Source: Flavobacteriaceae bacterium
GTDB taxonomy: Bacteria; Bacteroidota; Bacteroidia; Flavobacteriales; Flavobacteriaceae
Length of the DNA: 35,088 bases
Assembly: GCA_030835325.1 (NCBI GenBank)
Contig: JAURPF010000043.1
Location: forward strand, 1 to 35,088
Direction: 5' to 3'
Numbering within the stretch: the first letter of the stretch is position 1; each line of letters opens with the position of its first letter. Below, piece after piece: positions 18,962 through 29,933 of this stretch. A program made the translations under genes and the position numbers. Under the pieces are notes generated by a model, which searched no databases, was not told where the DNA came from, and saw only the letters and a program-made list of their open reading frames with translations.

Positions 18962-19654
18962 GTGCTCTCGAGTCTTACAAATCTATTTTTTCCAAAAATA
19001 TGCCATGCCTGCAATACAATTTTAAAGGATAATGAACTTGATATTTGTGTGGTATGTCGACACGAGTTGCCATTAACAAATTACCATTTTGAGCGCCCCG
19101 AAACAGTAAAAAAAATCTTTTTTGGTCGGGTGCACCTAGAAGCGGCAACAGCGCTCTTTTATTTTCATAAAAGCGGAAGGGTTCAACAGATGTTACATCA
19201 TTTAAAATATAAAGGCAAAGAAGATCTTGGACGTATTTTTGGAAATTGGTTGGGTGCTGAACTTCTAGAGTCTCCTTATTTTGAATCCATTGATGTTGTA
19301 ATTCCAGTTCCGGTTCATTTTAAAAAACTAAAACAAAGAGGATATAATCAGGTGGCTCTTTTTGCGCAACAAATTGCGAAAGTGTTGAATGTTTCTTACT
19401 TGGACGACGTGCTTCTAAAATCTACAAATACCAAAACTCAAGTTTTTCAGTCTCGAGAAGCACGTTTTCAATCTGTTGATCATAGTTTTTATGTCCAAAA
19501 CATAAACACAATTGAAAATAAACATATTCTACTCGTGGATGATATTATTACAACGGGAGCCACAATTGAAGCTTGTGCACTGGTTTTGAATCCAGAAAAG
19601 AAGATGCGATTAAGTGTTGCAACAATTGCAATTACGCATTCCATTTTTCGTTAG
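18962..19654 (+). CDS. ComF family protein (phosphoribosyltransferase-like)
   Basis: CHAC...CVVC zinc-finger-like N-terminus and PRPP-binding motif ILLVDDIITTGATIEAC; GTG start. Confidence 0.88.
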   Translation: MLSSLTNLFFPKICHACNTILKDNELDICVVCRHELPLTNYHFERPETVKKIFFGRVHLEAATALFYFHKSGRVQQMLHHLKYKGKEDLGRIFGNWLGAELLESPYFESIDVVIPVPVHFKKLKQRGYNQVALFAQQIAKVLNVSYLDDVLLKSTNTKTQVFQSREARFQSVDHSFYVQNINTIENKHILLVDDIITTGATIEACALVLNPEKKMRLSVATIAITHSIFR

Positions 19655-19694
19655 TACTAAAATATGTTGTTACTTTGCGTAAAATGCAATATTA

Positions 19695-21296
19695 ATGGGT
19701 AAAAAGTTTGCCAATTTGGGGTTTTTAGTTGTTGTCAGCTTGATTTTTTCATACTGTGCCAATAAAGGAACAGCTTCTGGTGGGCCAAAAGATGAATTGC
19801 CACCAGTGATTATAAAATCGATTCCAGAGAATTTTTCTCTAAACTTTGATTCAAAAGAAATCATTATTTATTTTGATGAATACATCAAAATGAAAGACAT
19901 ACAAAAGCAACTCATTATTTCTCCATTGATGGATCCTGAGCCAAATATCAGTCCGGTGGGAAGTGCTAGTAAGTATATCAAAATAAAAATACTGGATACA
20001 CTGCAAGCCAATACTACGTATGCTTTTAACTTTGGTGAAAGTATTGCGGATAATAATGAAGGAAATGTATTACCGTATTATAAATATGTGTTTTCTACTG
20101 GAGATTATATCGATTCGCTTTCTGTTTCTGGAATTGTTAAAGATGCTTTAAACAGAGAAACTGACGAGCGTATTGCGGTCTTGTTATATGAGGTGGATTC
20201 CACTTTTACAGATTCTGTTATCTATAAAAAGAAACCAAAATACATTTCAAATACAGACAGTGTTTCAGCCTTTAATTTAGAAAACATTAAGGAGGGCACC
20301 TATCTTTTAGCAGCACTCAAAGAAGAAAATCCGAATTATATTTTTCAACCCAAAACAGATAAAATTGGATACAGAAAACAGTTTATCACAGTACCTTCGG
20401 ATACAGCTTATGTTTTAAAAATGTTTGATCAATCCATTGATTATAAATTCAGAAGAGCCAAACAAGTATCGTCCAGTAAGCTTGCTTTTGGGTATGAAGG
20501 TGATGGAGAATCAATGAAAATAAGGCTACTTTCCGATGCCCCAGAAGAGTATGCTTCAATCGTTACAAAAGAGATCGATAAAGATACTCTCAACTATTGG
20601 TTTCGTCCAAAACTTGAAGTAGATTCTTTAATTTTTGAAATTACACACAAACAAACAATCGATACAACGGTGGTAAAGATTAAAGACTATAAATCGGATT
20701 CTTTGGTTTTTAATACGATTAGCTCTATGCTCAAATTAAAAGAGTCTCATAGGATAAGTGCTTCGATTCCATTGGATTCTATGGATGTCACCAAAGTACG
20801 GGTTATGGATAAGGATTCTGTATTTCAGCAACCAACAATGGTCTTGGACTCCTTTGCGAACACCGTTGACATTAGTTTTAATAAAACGGAAAAAAATAGT
20901 TACACAATCGAAATACTTCCGGGTGCTTTTACAGATTTCTATGGGGCTAAAAATGATACTTTAAATTTTAAAGCAACAACCAAGGCACGATCTTCTTATG
21001 GCGATGTTCGTATAGAAATCCGTAACGGTGTTTATCCTTTGATTGTTCAACTTACAGATTCTAAAGGAATGGTGGTTGAAACGTCCCTAGTTCAAGAAGC
21101 TTTTCCAGTAGATTTTAATGAAGTGACTCCCGGAATCTATTTTTTAAGAGTTATTTTCGATACGAATCAAAACGGGGTTTATGACTCCGGAGATTATTTA
21201 AAGAAAATTCAACCTGAACGCGTGAGTTATGCTCTAGAACCGGTTGAAGTTCGTGCGGGTTGGGATACGATTGAAGAATTTACCTTAGAAGATTAA
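19695..21296 (+). CDS. Ig-like (Big_5-type) domain-containing lipoprotein
   Basis: Lipobox-like [44 protein letters not shown] and [18 protein letters not shown]. Confidence 0.8.
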   Translation: MGKKFANLGFLVVVSLIFSYCANKGTASGGPKDELPPVIIKSIPENFSLNFDSKEIIIYFDEYIKMKDIQKQLIISPLMDPEPNISPVGSASKYIKIKILDTLQANTTYAFNFGESIADNNEGNVLPYYKYVFSTGDYIDSLSVSGIVKDALNRETDERIAVLLYEVDSTFTDSVIYKKKPKYISNTDSVSAFNLENIKEGTYLLAALKEENPNYIFQPKTDKIGYRKQFITVPSDTAYVLKMFDQSIDYKFRRAKQVSSSKLAFGYEGDGESMKIRLLSDAPEEYASIVTKEIDKDTLNYWFRPKLEVDSLIFEITHKQTIDTTVVKIKDYKSDSLVFNTISSMLKLKESHRISASIPLDSMDVTKVRVMDKDSVFQQPTMVLDSFANTVDISFNKTEKNSYTIEILPGAFTDFYGAKNDTLNFKATTKARSSYGDVRIEIRNGVYPLIVQLTDSKGMVVETSLVQEAFPVDFNEVTPGIYFLRVIFDTNQNGVYDSGDYLKKIQPERVSYALEPVEVRAGWDTIEEFTLED

Positions 21297-22039
21297 GACT
21301 TCAAACTCGCCTTAATCAATTCGCGATTCATTCTTGCTATGTTTTCTAACGAAATACCTTTTGGACATTCTACCTCACAAGCACCCGTGTTTGTACAGTT
21401 ACCAAAGCCTTCTAAGTCCATTTGAGCAACCATATTTTGAACACGCTCTGTGGCTTCGACTTGCCCCTGAGGCAGTAAGGCATATTGTGATACTTTAGCA
21501 CCTACAAATAGCATTGCAGAAGAGTTTTTACATGTAGCAACACAAGCGCCACATCCAATACAAGTAGCGGCATCCATCGCCTCGTCTGCATCCTTTTTTG
21601 GAATTGGAATTGAATTTCCATCTTGCATATTTCCAGATGTATTGACCGATATAAAACCTCCAGAATGTTGAATTCTATCAAATGCCGAACGGTCTACAAT
21701 TAAATCTTTAATCACTGGAAAAGCATTTGCTCTAAAGGGTTCAATAAAAATAGTATCACCATCTTTAAATTTACGCATGTGTAATTGACAAGTTGTCACG
21801 AGTCGGTCTGGTCCATGCGCTTCCCCATTAATATATAAAGAACAAGATCCACAAATCCCTTCTCTACAATCGTGATCAAATGCTACAGGCGAATCGCCAT
21901 TGCTGATCAGTTGCATATTTAGGACATCCAACATTTCAAGAAATGACATATCGGGTGAAATATCTTGAATTGGATATTCTACAATTTTTCCTTCAGTAGT
22001 GGCGTTTTTTTGTCGCCATATTTGTAATGTTAAATTCAT
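21293..22039 (-). CDS. sdhB: Succinate dehydrogenase/fumarate reductase iron-sulfur subunit
   Basis: CREGICGSC 2Fe-2S motif, [11 protein letters not shown] and [15 protein letters not shown] cluster motifs. Confidence 0.95.
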   Translation of the reverse strand: MNLTLQIWRQKNATTEGKIVEYPIQDISPDMSFLEMLDVLNMQLISNGDSPVAFDHDCREGICGSCSLYINGEAHGPDRLVTTCQLHMRKFKDGDTIFIEPFRANAFPVIKDLIVDRSAFDRIQHSGGFISVNTSGNMQDGNSIPIPKKDADEAMDAATCIGCGACVATCKNSSAMLFVGAKVSQYALLPQGQVEATERVQNMVAQMDLEGFGNCTNTGACEVECPKGISLENIARMNRELIKASLKS

Positions 22040-22047
22040 AGCTGTTC

Positions 22048-24045
22048 TTATTTGTATGAGCGTTCTTTAACTTCAATATTTTCGTAAACTAATGCTTCTT
22101 TGTGCAACTTTGCATCTTTAGGTTCTCCTTTATACTCCCAAGCAGACACAAACTGAAATTCTTTTCTTCGTTGTGCTTCTCCGTCTGGAGTTTGGTATTC
22201 TTCTCTGAAGTGTCCACCAGCAGATTCTTCACGAACTAAAGCATCTTTTGCAAACAACTCTCCTAGTTCAAGGAAATCTGCCACGCGACCGGCTTTTGCT
22301 AATTCCTCATTAAATTCGTCTGAAGTACCAGGAACAAGAACTTCTTTATAAAATTCCTCTCGAAGTGCGGATATTTCCTTAATAGCTTCTTTTAATTCTT
22401 TTTCATTGCGAGCCATTCCACATTTGTTCCACATAATTTTTCCAAGACGTTTATGGAAATAATCCACAGGTTTGGTTCCTTTGTTATTTATAAAGTGATT
22501 GATTTCTGAAGTCACTTTGGCTTCTGCTTCTTCAAATTCTATGGTGTCTGTAGGAATTGGACCAGTTCTGATGTCATCGGATAAATAGTTTCCAATAGTG
22601 TAGGGCAATACAAAATAGCCATCTGCCAGTCCTTGCATTAGTGCCGAAGCTCCCAAACGGTTTGCACCATGATCAGAAAAATTAGCTTCTCCAATTGCAT
22701 AAAGTCCAGGTATGGTTGTTTGTAAGTTATAATCAACCCAAACGCCTCCCATGGTGTAGTGTACGGCTGGATAAATCATCATTGGTGTTTCGTATGGGTT
22801 TTCATCAACAATTTTCTCATACATTTGGAATAAGTTGCCGTATTTGCTTTTAACGACTTCTTTTCCTAGGGTTTGGATGAGTGAATCATCTTCTTCATTT
22901 AATCCTCTGACATGTGCTTGTTCTTTTCCATATCTTATGATAGCAGAAGCAAAATCTAAAAATACTGCTTCTCCTGTTTTATTCACCCCAAAACCCTCAT
23001 CACAACGTTCTTTAGCAGCTCGTGAAGCTACATCTCTAGGAACTAAGTTTCCAAATGCTGGGTAACGTCTTTCTAAGAAATAATCGCGTTGATCCTCTGG
23101 CAGATCTGTAGGCTTTAATTCACGATTTTGGATGGCTTTAGCATCTTCTAATTTTTTTGGAACCCATATGCGTCCATCATTCCTTAATGATTCAGACATT
23201 AGGGTTAATTTTGATTGGTGATCACCTGAAACAGGGATACAAGTTGGGTGGATTTGTGTGTAACAAGGATTTGCAAAATAGGCCCCACGTTTGTGTGCCT
23301 TCCAAGCTGCCGTTACATTGCTTCCCCTTGCATTTGTAGAAAGGTAAAATACATTTCCATATCCTCCAGTTCCTAATACCACAGCATGTCCTGAGTGGCG
23401 TTCGATTTCACCTGTCACTAAGTTTCGCGTAATAATTCCACGGGCTTTTCCGTCTACAATTACCACGTCTAACATTTCGTGACGGCTGTACATTTTTATT
23501 TTTCCACGTCCAATTTGACGGTTCATCGCAGAGTAAGCTCCTAACAAGAGTTGTTGACCTGTTTGTCCTTTGGCATAGAACGTTCTTGAAACTAAAACGC
23601 CTCCAAAAGAACGGTTGTCTAAAAGCCCTCCATAATCTCTTGCAAAAGGTACACCTTGTGCAACACATTGATCTATGATATTTGTAGACACTTCGGCTAA
23701 ACGGTGTACGTTGGCTTCACGCGAGCGGTAATCTCCACCTTTTATGGTGTCATAAAATAAACGGTAAGTAGAATCGCCATCGCCTTGATAATTTTTAGCA
23801 GCATTGATTCCTCCTTGTGCAGCAATGGAGTGTGCTCGACGTGGTGAGTCTTGAAAACAAAATGCTTTCACGTTGTATCCAAGTTCAGCAAGAGTGGCAG
23901 CAGCAGATCCACCAGCAAGTCCAGTTCCAACTATAATCACATCGATGTGTCGCTTGTTGGCAGGATTTACAAGGTTGATACTGTTTTTATGTTTGGTCCA
24001 TTTATCTTTTAAAGGACCTTCTGGTATTTTTGAATCTAAAGCCAT
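22048..24045 (-). CDS. sdhA: Succinate dehydrogenase/fumarate reductase flavoprotein subunit
   Basis: [21 protein letters not shown] motif, [33 protein letters not shown] and [21 protein letters not shown]. Confidence 0.96.
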   Translation of the reverse strand: MALDSKIPEGPLKDKWTKHKNSINLVNPANKRHIDVIIVGTGLAGGSAAATLAELGYNVKAFCFQDSPRRAHSIAAQGGINAAKNYQGDGDSTYRLFYDTIKGGDYRSREANVHRLAEVSTNIIDQCVAQGVPFARDYGGLLDNRSFGGVLVSRTFYAKGQTGQQLLLGAYSAMNRQIGRGKIKMYSRHEMLDVVIVDGKARGIITRNLVTGEIERHSGHAVVLGTGGYGNVFYLSTNARGSNVTAAWKAHKRGAYFANPCYTQIHPTCIPVSGDHQSKLTLMSESLRNDGRIWVPKKLEDAKAIQNRELKPTDLPEDQRDYFLERRYPAFGNLVPRDVASRAAKERCDEGFGVNKTGEAVFLDFASAIIRYGKEQAHVRGLNEEDDSLIQTLGKEVVKSKYGNLFQMYEKIVDENPYETPMMIYPAVHYTMGGVWVDYNLQTTIPGLYAIGEANFSDHGANRLGASALMQGLADGYFVLPYTIGNYLSDDIRTGPIPTDTIEFEEAEAKVTSEINHFINNKGTKPVDYFHKRLGKIMWNKCGMARNEKELKEAIKEISALREEFYKEVLVPGTSDEFNEELAKAGRVADFLELGELFAKDALVREESAGGHFREEYQTPDGEAQRRKEFQFVSAWEYKGEPKDAKLHKEALVYENIEVKERSYK

Positions 24046-24056
24046 AATCCTGTGTT

Positions 24057-24734
24057 TTAGTGTGTGTTATTTAAAAAGTGGAACAAGGCGATGATGATAA
24101 ATCCTAAGGGAATTAGAATTGCATATGCTTTTCCAAAGCCTTTTAGTGATTTTGTATATTTATTATTTGCTCCAACCGACTGAAATGCAGAATTGAACCC
24201 GTGTAGAAGGTGCAGTGCTAGGAATATAAAAGCAACAACATAGGCACCAACTCTAAGTGGGTTGTGAAATTTCTCAACCAGTTCATGGTAATATCTAAAC
24301 TCTCCGTTGTGCATACCACTCATGTCTCCAATAAGGTACTTAGTATTGAGTTCTGGAAACCAAAAATCAATAAAATGAAGCACAACGAATGCCAAAATAG
24401 CAATTCCGCTGTAAATCATATTTCTGCTCATCCAAGTTGAGTTTGCATTGCCATTATTTTTGACATAACCCAACGATCGAGATGTATGGTTTTTATATTC
24501 CAATACAAATCCCATTACAAAATGAAAGACAACTCCAAAAATAAGAATGGGTTGTAATACAAATTGAACTAATGGATTCGTTCCCATAAAATGCGATACT
24601 TCGTTAAAAGTATCTGGATTGATTATGGATAGAATATTGATGGCAAAATGCTGTAAAAGAAAAACCATAAGGAAAAACGCAGAGAGCGCCATGGCAATCT
24701 TTTTTCCGATTGAAGACTTTAAAAATCCACTCAT
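24057..24734 (-). CDS. sdhC: Succinate dehydrogenase cytochrome b subunit
   Basis: Five hydrophobic segments, [23 protein letters not shown]; upstream of sdhA. ATG at 24734 ([12 protein letters not shown]) preferred over ORF start 24758. Confidence 0.92.
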   Translation of the reverse strand: MSGFLKSSIGKKIAMALSAFFLMVFLLQHFAINILSIINPDTFNEVSHFMGTNPLVQFVLQPILIFGVVFHFVMGFVLEYKNHTSRSLGYVKNNGNANSTWMSRNMIYSGIAILAFVVLHFIDFWFPELNTKYLIGDMSGMHNGEFRYYHELVEKFHNPLRVGAYVVAFIFLALHLLHGFNSAFQSVGANNKYTKSLKGFGKAYAILIPLGFIIIALFHFLNNTH

Positions 24735-24759
24735 AATTAGATGTTGTTTTTTAACCACG

Positions 24760-24790
24760 CAAAGGTAATCTACGACAACGTTTTAGGCAA
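24760..24790 (-). promoter_or_regulatory. Candidate Bacteroidota-type promoter of sdhCAB
   Basis: Reverse strand: TTG (24790-24788), 20-nt spacer, TACCTTTG (24767-24760), matching TAnnTTTG, about 25 nt from the sdhC ATG. Confidence 0.55.
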
Positions 24791-25012
24791 CAACATCAGT
24801 GTTAATTTTTTTATTTATAATTATTTTAAATTAACAGTTTATATTAGAGGACTTTAATATTTTAAACAGGGCGTATTTTTTATAATTTTTTGTCTAAATT
24901 TGATTTTATTACACAGAAATTATTTAACTCACAAATCCAATAAATGATACTCACAACTAATTGATTGTATTATTGCATTGTATGTGACCGATAATAAAAA
25001 ATAACTAGACAC

Positions 25013-26308
25013 ATGAAATACCTACCTATTAGTCCTCAACTATTTACAAAAAACAGATCAAAGTTTGTAAAACAAATGCAGCCTAAATCGATCGCTGTGT
25101 TTAACTCTAACGATGTCTTTTCTACGGGTGCAGATAGTACACTTCCATTTGAACAACACCGAAATATTTTTTACCTCAGTGGAGTGGATCAAGAAGAAAG
25201 TATTTTAGTTATATTTCCAAGTGCAACTAAAACTGAGCATAGAGAAGTTCTTTTTGTCAAAGAAACCAATGATCATATTGCCGTTTGGGAAGGAGCTAAG
25301 CTTAGTAAATCTCAGGCAACCGCTACATCAGGAATTCAAACAGTGTATTGGTTAAAAGAATTTGATTCGGTTTTTCCAACATTGATGGCAGAAGCCACCA
25401 GTTTTTATATCAATAACAATGATCATTACCGTCAAGCGGTTGAGATGGAAACTCGGGACGATCGCTTTTTAAAAATGATCAAATCCACCTATCCATCTGT
25501 TGAGCTTGTACCTAATTTTCCAATTATGGAGGCGATTCGCGGGGTGAAAGAACCAGAAGAAATTACGTTGATTCAAATGGCTTGTGACATAACAGAAAAG
25601 GGTTTTAGAAGAGTGTTGGGCTTTGTAAAGCCTGGTGTTATGGAGTATGAAATTGAGGCAGAATTTGCACACGAATTTATCAAAAACCGATCTAAAGGAT
25701 TTGCATACACGCCAATCATTGGATCAGGATACAACGCTTGTGTTTTGCATTATATAGAAAATAATCAAGTTTGTAAGGACGGCGATATGCTACTGATGGA
25801 TGTAGGGGCCGAATACGCGAACTACTCAAGTGATATGACTCGAACAATTCCTGTAAATGGACGATTTGATGCACGCCAAAAGGCAGTTTATCAAGCTGTT
25901 TTAAATGTTAAGAATGAGGCGACTAAATTATTAGTTCCAGGCACTATTTGGGAGGATTATCATGTTGAGGTAGGAAAAATGATGACTTCTGAACTTTTGG
26001 GCTTGGGGCTGATAGATAAAGCAGATGTTCAAAATGAGGATCCAAAATGGCCTGCTTATAAAAAATATTTTATGCATGGAACTTCCCATCATATGGGTTT
26101 AGATACGCACGATTTTGGAGCTTTAAAAACTCCTATGACAGCAAATATGGTATTTACGGTGGAACCAGGGATTTATATTCCTGATGAAAAAATGGGCATC
26201 CGACTCGAAAACGATGTTGTCATTCAAGCTGAAGGCCCACCTTTAAATTTAATGCAACACATTCCTATCGAAGTTGATGAAATAGAAACTTTGATGCAGT
26301 CGAGTTAA
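25013..26308 (+). CDS. pepP: Aminopeptidase P family / Xaa-Pro aminopeptidase (M24B)
   Basis: LLMDVGAEYANYSSDMTRTIPVNG, MHGTSHHMGLDTHD, FTVEPGIYIP and GIRLENDVVI metal-ligand motifs. Confidence 0.93.
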   Translation: MKYLPISPQLFTKNRSKFVKQMQPKSIAVFNSNDVFSTGADSTLPFEQHRNIFYLSGVDQEESILVIFPSATKTEHREVLFVKETNDHIAVWEGAKLSKSQATATSGIQTVYWLKEFDSVFPTLMAEATSFYINNNDHYRQAVEMETRDDRFLKMIKSTYPSVELVPNFPIMEAIRGVKEPEEITLIQMACDITEKGFRRVLGFVKPGVMEYEIEAEFAHEFIKNRSKGFAYTPIIGSGYNACVLHYIENNQVCKDGDMLLMDVGAEYANYSSDMTRTIPVNGRFDARQKAVYQAVLNVKNEATKLLVPGTIWEDYHVEVGKMMTSELLGLGLIDKADVQNEDPKWPAYKKYFMHGTSHHMGLDTHDFGALKTPMTANMVFTVEPGIYIPDEKMGIRLENDVVIQAEGPPLNLMQHIPIEVDEIETLMQSS

Positions 26309-26832
26309 GCTTTTTTAGCGCAGCATTCTTTTTTACAGTCTTTTTTACATTCTTTAGAACAGGCTTTTTTGTCAGTTTTTGTTTTGTTCTTACAACAGTC
26401 TTTTTTGCAGTCTTTCTCGCAGTTTTTAGCTTTAGTACATGATTTTTTAGATACTGAAAAATCCGTTACAGTTTTCATGTTCTCTACTGAATAGGTGTCC
26501 GCAACAGAAGTGACTGTTTTTGTAATGCTTGATGGATTTGCCTTTGCAACATCATATTCGACCATCGCCAGTTCGTTTTTAAAATCGACTGTTGCAGATT
26601 TTACTCCTTCCATGTGAGCAAGTTTCTTTTCAATAGTTTTGGCACACCCCATTTCACAGGTCATTCCTTTGATGTTAAACTCTGCTTTGGAGTAGGTTGC
26701 GTTAGGGTCTAATTTTTTTTCTATTTCTACACTTGTTTCAACTGTTTTGATTTCTGTTTTTGGCTCGTTCTTACAGGACAAAATGAAAACGAATAGAAAT
26801 GATGAGGCTAATACAAATTTTAAATGTTTCAT
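26305..26832 (-). CDS. Heavy-metal-associated (HMA) domain lipoprotein with Cys/Lys-rich C-terminal tail
   Basis: Lipobox-like FILSC, FNIKGMTCEMGCAKTIEKKLAHMEGVKSATVDF (HMA fold motif), C-terminal tail with 10 Cys in about 47 residues. Confidence 0.88.
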   Translation of the reverse strand: MKHLKFVLASSFLFVFILSCKNEPKTEIKTVETSVEIEKKLDPNATYSKAEFNIKGMTCEMGCAKTIEKKLAHMEGVKSATVDFKNELAMVEYDVAKANPSSITKTVTSVADTYSVENMKTVTDFSVSKKSCTKAKNCEKDCKKDCCKNKTKTDKKACSKECKKDCKKECCAKKA

Positions 26833-26924
26833 AGTGTTTTATTTAGGTTTAAAACAAATTTAAAAATATTTCATTGTTATTCTAATTTAATGCCCATTTT
26901 TGTGAAAATATTAATAAGCTGTAA

Positions 26925-27797
26925 ATGAATCAAGAACAAAAAAAATGGGCTTACCTTTTTACATTAGCTATTGTATGGGGAAGTTCATTTATTCTTATTA
27001 AAAAGGGTCTAGTAGGTTTAACTCCTTTGCAGCTTGGGAGTTTGCGAACTGTGATATCGTCACTTTTTATTTTTATGATTGGATATAAGTCGCTTAAAAC
27101 TATTCTCAATCCTCAATGGAAATGGGTGATTTTATCGGGATTTATTGGCACGTTTTTACCAGCTTTTTTGTTTGCGTTTGCAGAAACGGAAGTGGATAGT
27201 GGAATAGTCTCTATTTTAAATGCTTTAGTGCCATTAAATGCGACGCTTATAGGGTTAGCCATTTTCAAAATTGCATCTACAAAAACTCAAATCTCCGGTG
27301 TGATTCTGGGGTTTATAGGAGCTTCAATGCTCATTTTTAATAGCATGGAACTCAACCCCGATCAGAATTATTTATACGCTGGTTTTGTGATCTTGGCAAC
27401 TGTTATGTATGGTTTCAATGTGAATATAATTAAACATTACCTTCAGGAGGTAAAACCGATTGCCATAGCTACGGGGAATTTTGTCGCAATTGTGATTCCT
27501 GCTTTTGTAGTTCTCATTTTTTCTGGATTTTTCAAACCCGAAACTTTTGAGCAACAATCCATATATTCTTCTATAGGATTTGTCGCTATACTGGCGGTGT
27601 TTGGTACTGTCATGGCAAAAATTATATTCAATAATTTAATACAAATTTCAAGCCCTGTGTTTGCTTCTTCTGTGACTTATTTAATGCCACTTGTAGCTCT
27701 ACTCTGGGGGTTGTTTGATGGAGAACTTTTTGGATTCGATCAAGGGCTTGCTTCCTTACTTATTTTATGTGGTATTTATTTAGCCAATAAAAAATAA
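26925..27797 (+). CDS. EamA/DMT-family transporter
   Basis: WGSSFILIKKGL and repeated hydrophobic segments across two EamA-like halves. Confidence 0.92.
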   Translation: MNQEQKKWAYLFTLAIVWGSSFILIKKGLVGLTPLQLGSLRTVISSLFIFMIGYKSLKTILNPQWKWVILSGFIGTFLPAFLFAFAETEVDSGIVSILNALVPLNATLIGLAIFKIASTKTQISGVILGFIGASMLIFNSMELNPDQNYLYAGFVILATVMYGFNVNIIKHYLQEVKPIAIATGNFVAIVIPAFVVLIFSGFFKPETFEQQSIYSSIGFVAILAVFGTVMAKIIFNNLIQISSPVFASSVTYLMPLVALLWGLFDGELFGFDQGLASLLILCGIYLANKK

Positions 27798-27829
27798 AAA
27801 AAACCGAAGCTAAAACCTCGGTTTTTTTA
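27797..27829. terminator. Bidirectional rho-independent terminator
   Basis: A-tract, accga/tcggt stem (with flanking A/T pairing), T-tract, between convergent genes. Confidence 0.75.
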
Positions 27830-27847
27830 AAATTTGTAAAAGGTAGA

Positions 27848-29914
27848 TTATTTAAAATCTTCTGCTGAGACGCCCTCATTTACGATAATTTTGCTTGCAG
27901 TCATATCAATGACTTGTGGTCCAGCAGTTATTTTCTGTACATATGGGAATAATACCCCATTTACTTCTCTATAATCTGATTTATCCTGAACAGAGGTTAT
28001 GGTCTGACCCTGGGTTTCTTCTGATTTTTCAGTTCTTACCAAAAGTCCTGTGGCAGCATCATAATAACGATAGGAGTCTTCATCAACTTTTAGTTTGTAA
28101 AAATCGACCCCGTCAATAGCTGTTAAGCTTACGAGTGTCAGAGTGTTCGCATCCAAATACGTTTCTGGAAATAAACCTTTTTCTTTTGCTTTTTCAGCAA
28201 GTTCTTTTTCAGACATTGGTTGTTGCATACCTTGTTGTTCTGCATACCCTTCAGAACCATTAAATTTTTGTTTCATGACGGTTCCCATTCCTTCAATAGA
28301 CATTTCCATTGATGACATATTTGGTGTCATAGTTTTCATGACTGCAGTAGGTTTAAATGGCATGCCTTCGATTGTGACATCTGCGGCTATCATTACAGAG
28401 CTTACTGCATTGACGGCTTCAAGACCTCCAATAGCTGCAATATAGTTTTTAAGTACCGATGCAGCAGTAACTCCTTCTGGAATTGGTTTTGAGAATTCAG
28501 GTTTTTCAACAGGGTTTGCGAAGGTATCAAAGTAATTTATTGGAATCCCAGTTTTTTCAAGGTTTTCGACGACATCACTTCCTTTACCAACCAACACAAT
28601 TCGGGCTTTGTCTGCAGTAAAATAAAGGTTTGCAACACGATTCACATCTTCAATAGTTACTGCGTTTATTTTTTCTAAATAAGTTGCATAAAAATCTTCT
28701 GGTAATTCGTTTACTTTTGTGTTGATTGCATATTGAGCGATTGTACTTGGACTTTCAAGAGCCAATACAAAATCACCCACATACTTTGCTTTAGCGTTTG
28801 CCAAGGCATCCGCTTCTACAGGCTCGGTTTGGAAGCGTTTGATTTCTTTAATGGTTTCAACAACAGCACTGTCAGTAACTTCATTTCTTACCGCTGCTCC
28901 TGCTCTAAAACGAGAGATGTACTTGTCTGTTCCTACAGAAGATCGGGCTCCGTATGTGTAACCATGTTCTTCACGAAGGTTCATGTTTAAGTAACTATTA
29001 AATCCACCGCCTAGTATTTTATTGGCAATTAGAACTGCGTGGTAATCTGGATCACTCATTTTTAATTTGACATTACTCGTCAAAGAAATGTTTGATTGTA
29101 CTGCATTTGGCATGTCAATAAAGTTGATTTCTAGAGCTTCTGGATTTGCATTTGGCGCTACAATCTCGGTAGTCATAGTCGCTGCTTTCTTCCAATTTTT
29201 GAAATACTTTTTTGCAAGTTTTACAACGGATTTTGTATTAACGTCCCCAATTATTACTAAATAGGTGTTGTTGGGAGTAAAGTATTTTTCGAAATATGCT
29301 TTTACATCAGCAAGTGTTACTGCTTCCACAGATTCTTCGGATATGAATTCTCCATAAGGGTGGTGTTTTCCGTAGGCTAATGCACTTCCAGTACGTCTTG
29401 CAATTGCATCGACACTTTTGGCATCTGATTTAATTCCTTCAATAAGTTTTTCTTTTTCTTTTTGAAATTCTTCTTCAGTTAGTAAAGGATTCATAGTTGC
29501 ATCTGCTAATAACTCCAGTATTCGATTGCTGTATTTTGTTAATGAATTTGCGGAACCTCCTCCAAAACCTACATTCAATCGTGCCCCCAAAAAGTCAATT
29601 TCTTCATTAAAATCGTCTTTTGAAATAGTAGTGGTGCCGTTGGCTAGCATGGCTCCTAAAAGGGCTGTAACGCCTGCTTTTTCGCCTTCTAACACAGGTT
29701 CTCTGTCAAAAGCGATGTTGAACGATACTCTTGGCAGTTTATGGTTTTCGACAACCAATATTTTGAGGCCATTTTTTAATTCAAATTCTTGTGGCTTTTC
29801 CAATGAAATCTTTGGAGCAGGCCCTGGTTTGGGTTGCTGTGAGCGGTCAATCTGAGCATTCACTCCTAGAGACATAAAAAACACGGCAATTAATAGGTAT
29901 ATTTTAGTTTTCAT
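27848..29914 (-). CDS. M16-family peptidase-like protein (no HxxEH seen) with additional C-terminal domain
   Basis: M16 fold segments (LKILVVENHKLPRVSFNIAFD, HHPYGEF, NTYLVIIGDV, LREEHGYTYGARS), but the HxxEH position reads AGVTALLGAMLANGT. Extra ~200 aa after about residue 475. Confidence 0.9.
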   Translation of the reverse strand: MKTKIYLLIAVFFMSLGVNAQIDRSQQPKPGPAPKISLEKPQEFELKNGLKILVVENHKLPRVSFNIAFDREPVLEGEKAGVTALLGAMLANGTTTISKDDFNEEIDFLGARLNVGFGGGSANSLTKYSNRILELLADATMNPLLTEEEFQKEKEKLIEGIKSDAKSVDAIARRTGSALAYGKHHPYGEFISEESVEAVTLADVKAYFEKYFTPNNTYLVIIGDVNTKSVVKLAKKYFKNWKKAATMTTEIVAPNANPEALEINFIDMPNAVQSNISLTSNVKLKMSDPDYHAVLIANKILGGGFNSYLNMNLREEHGYTYGARSSVGTDKYISRFRAGAAVRNEVTDSAVVETIKEIKRFQTEPVEADALANAKAKYVGDFVLALESPSTIAQYAINTKVNELPEDFYATYLEKINAVTIEDVNRVANLYFTADKARIVLVGKGSDVVENLEKTGIPINYFDTFANPVEKPEFSKPIPEGVTAASVLKNYIAAIGGLEAVNAVSSVMIAADVTIEGMPFKPTAVMKTMTPNMSSMEMSIEGMGTVMKQKFNGSEGYAEQQGMQQPMSEKELAEKAKEKGLFPETYLDANTLTLVSLTAIDGVDFYKLKVDEDSYRYYDAATGLLVRTEKSEETQGQTITSVQDKSDYREVNGVLFPYVQKITAGPQVIDMTASKIIVNEGVSAEDFK

Positions 29915-29933
29915 TTTTAATTCTTTTTAGTTG

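Noticed and set aside
22835-24094. Forward-strand ORFs antisense to sdhA (for example 22835-23065, 23157-23339, 23873-24094)
   Set aside because: Low-complexity shadow ORFs opposite a strongly recognised coding sequence.
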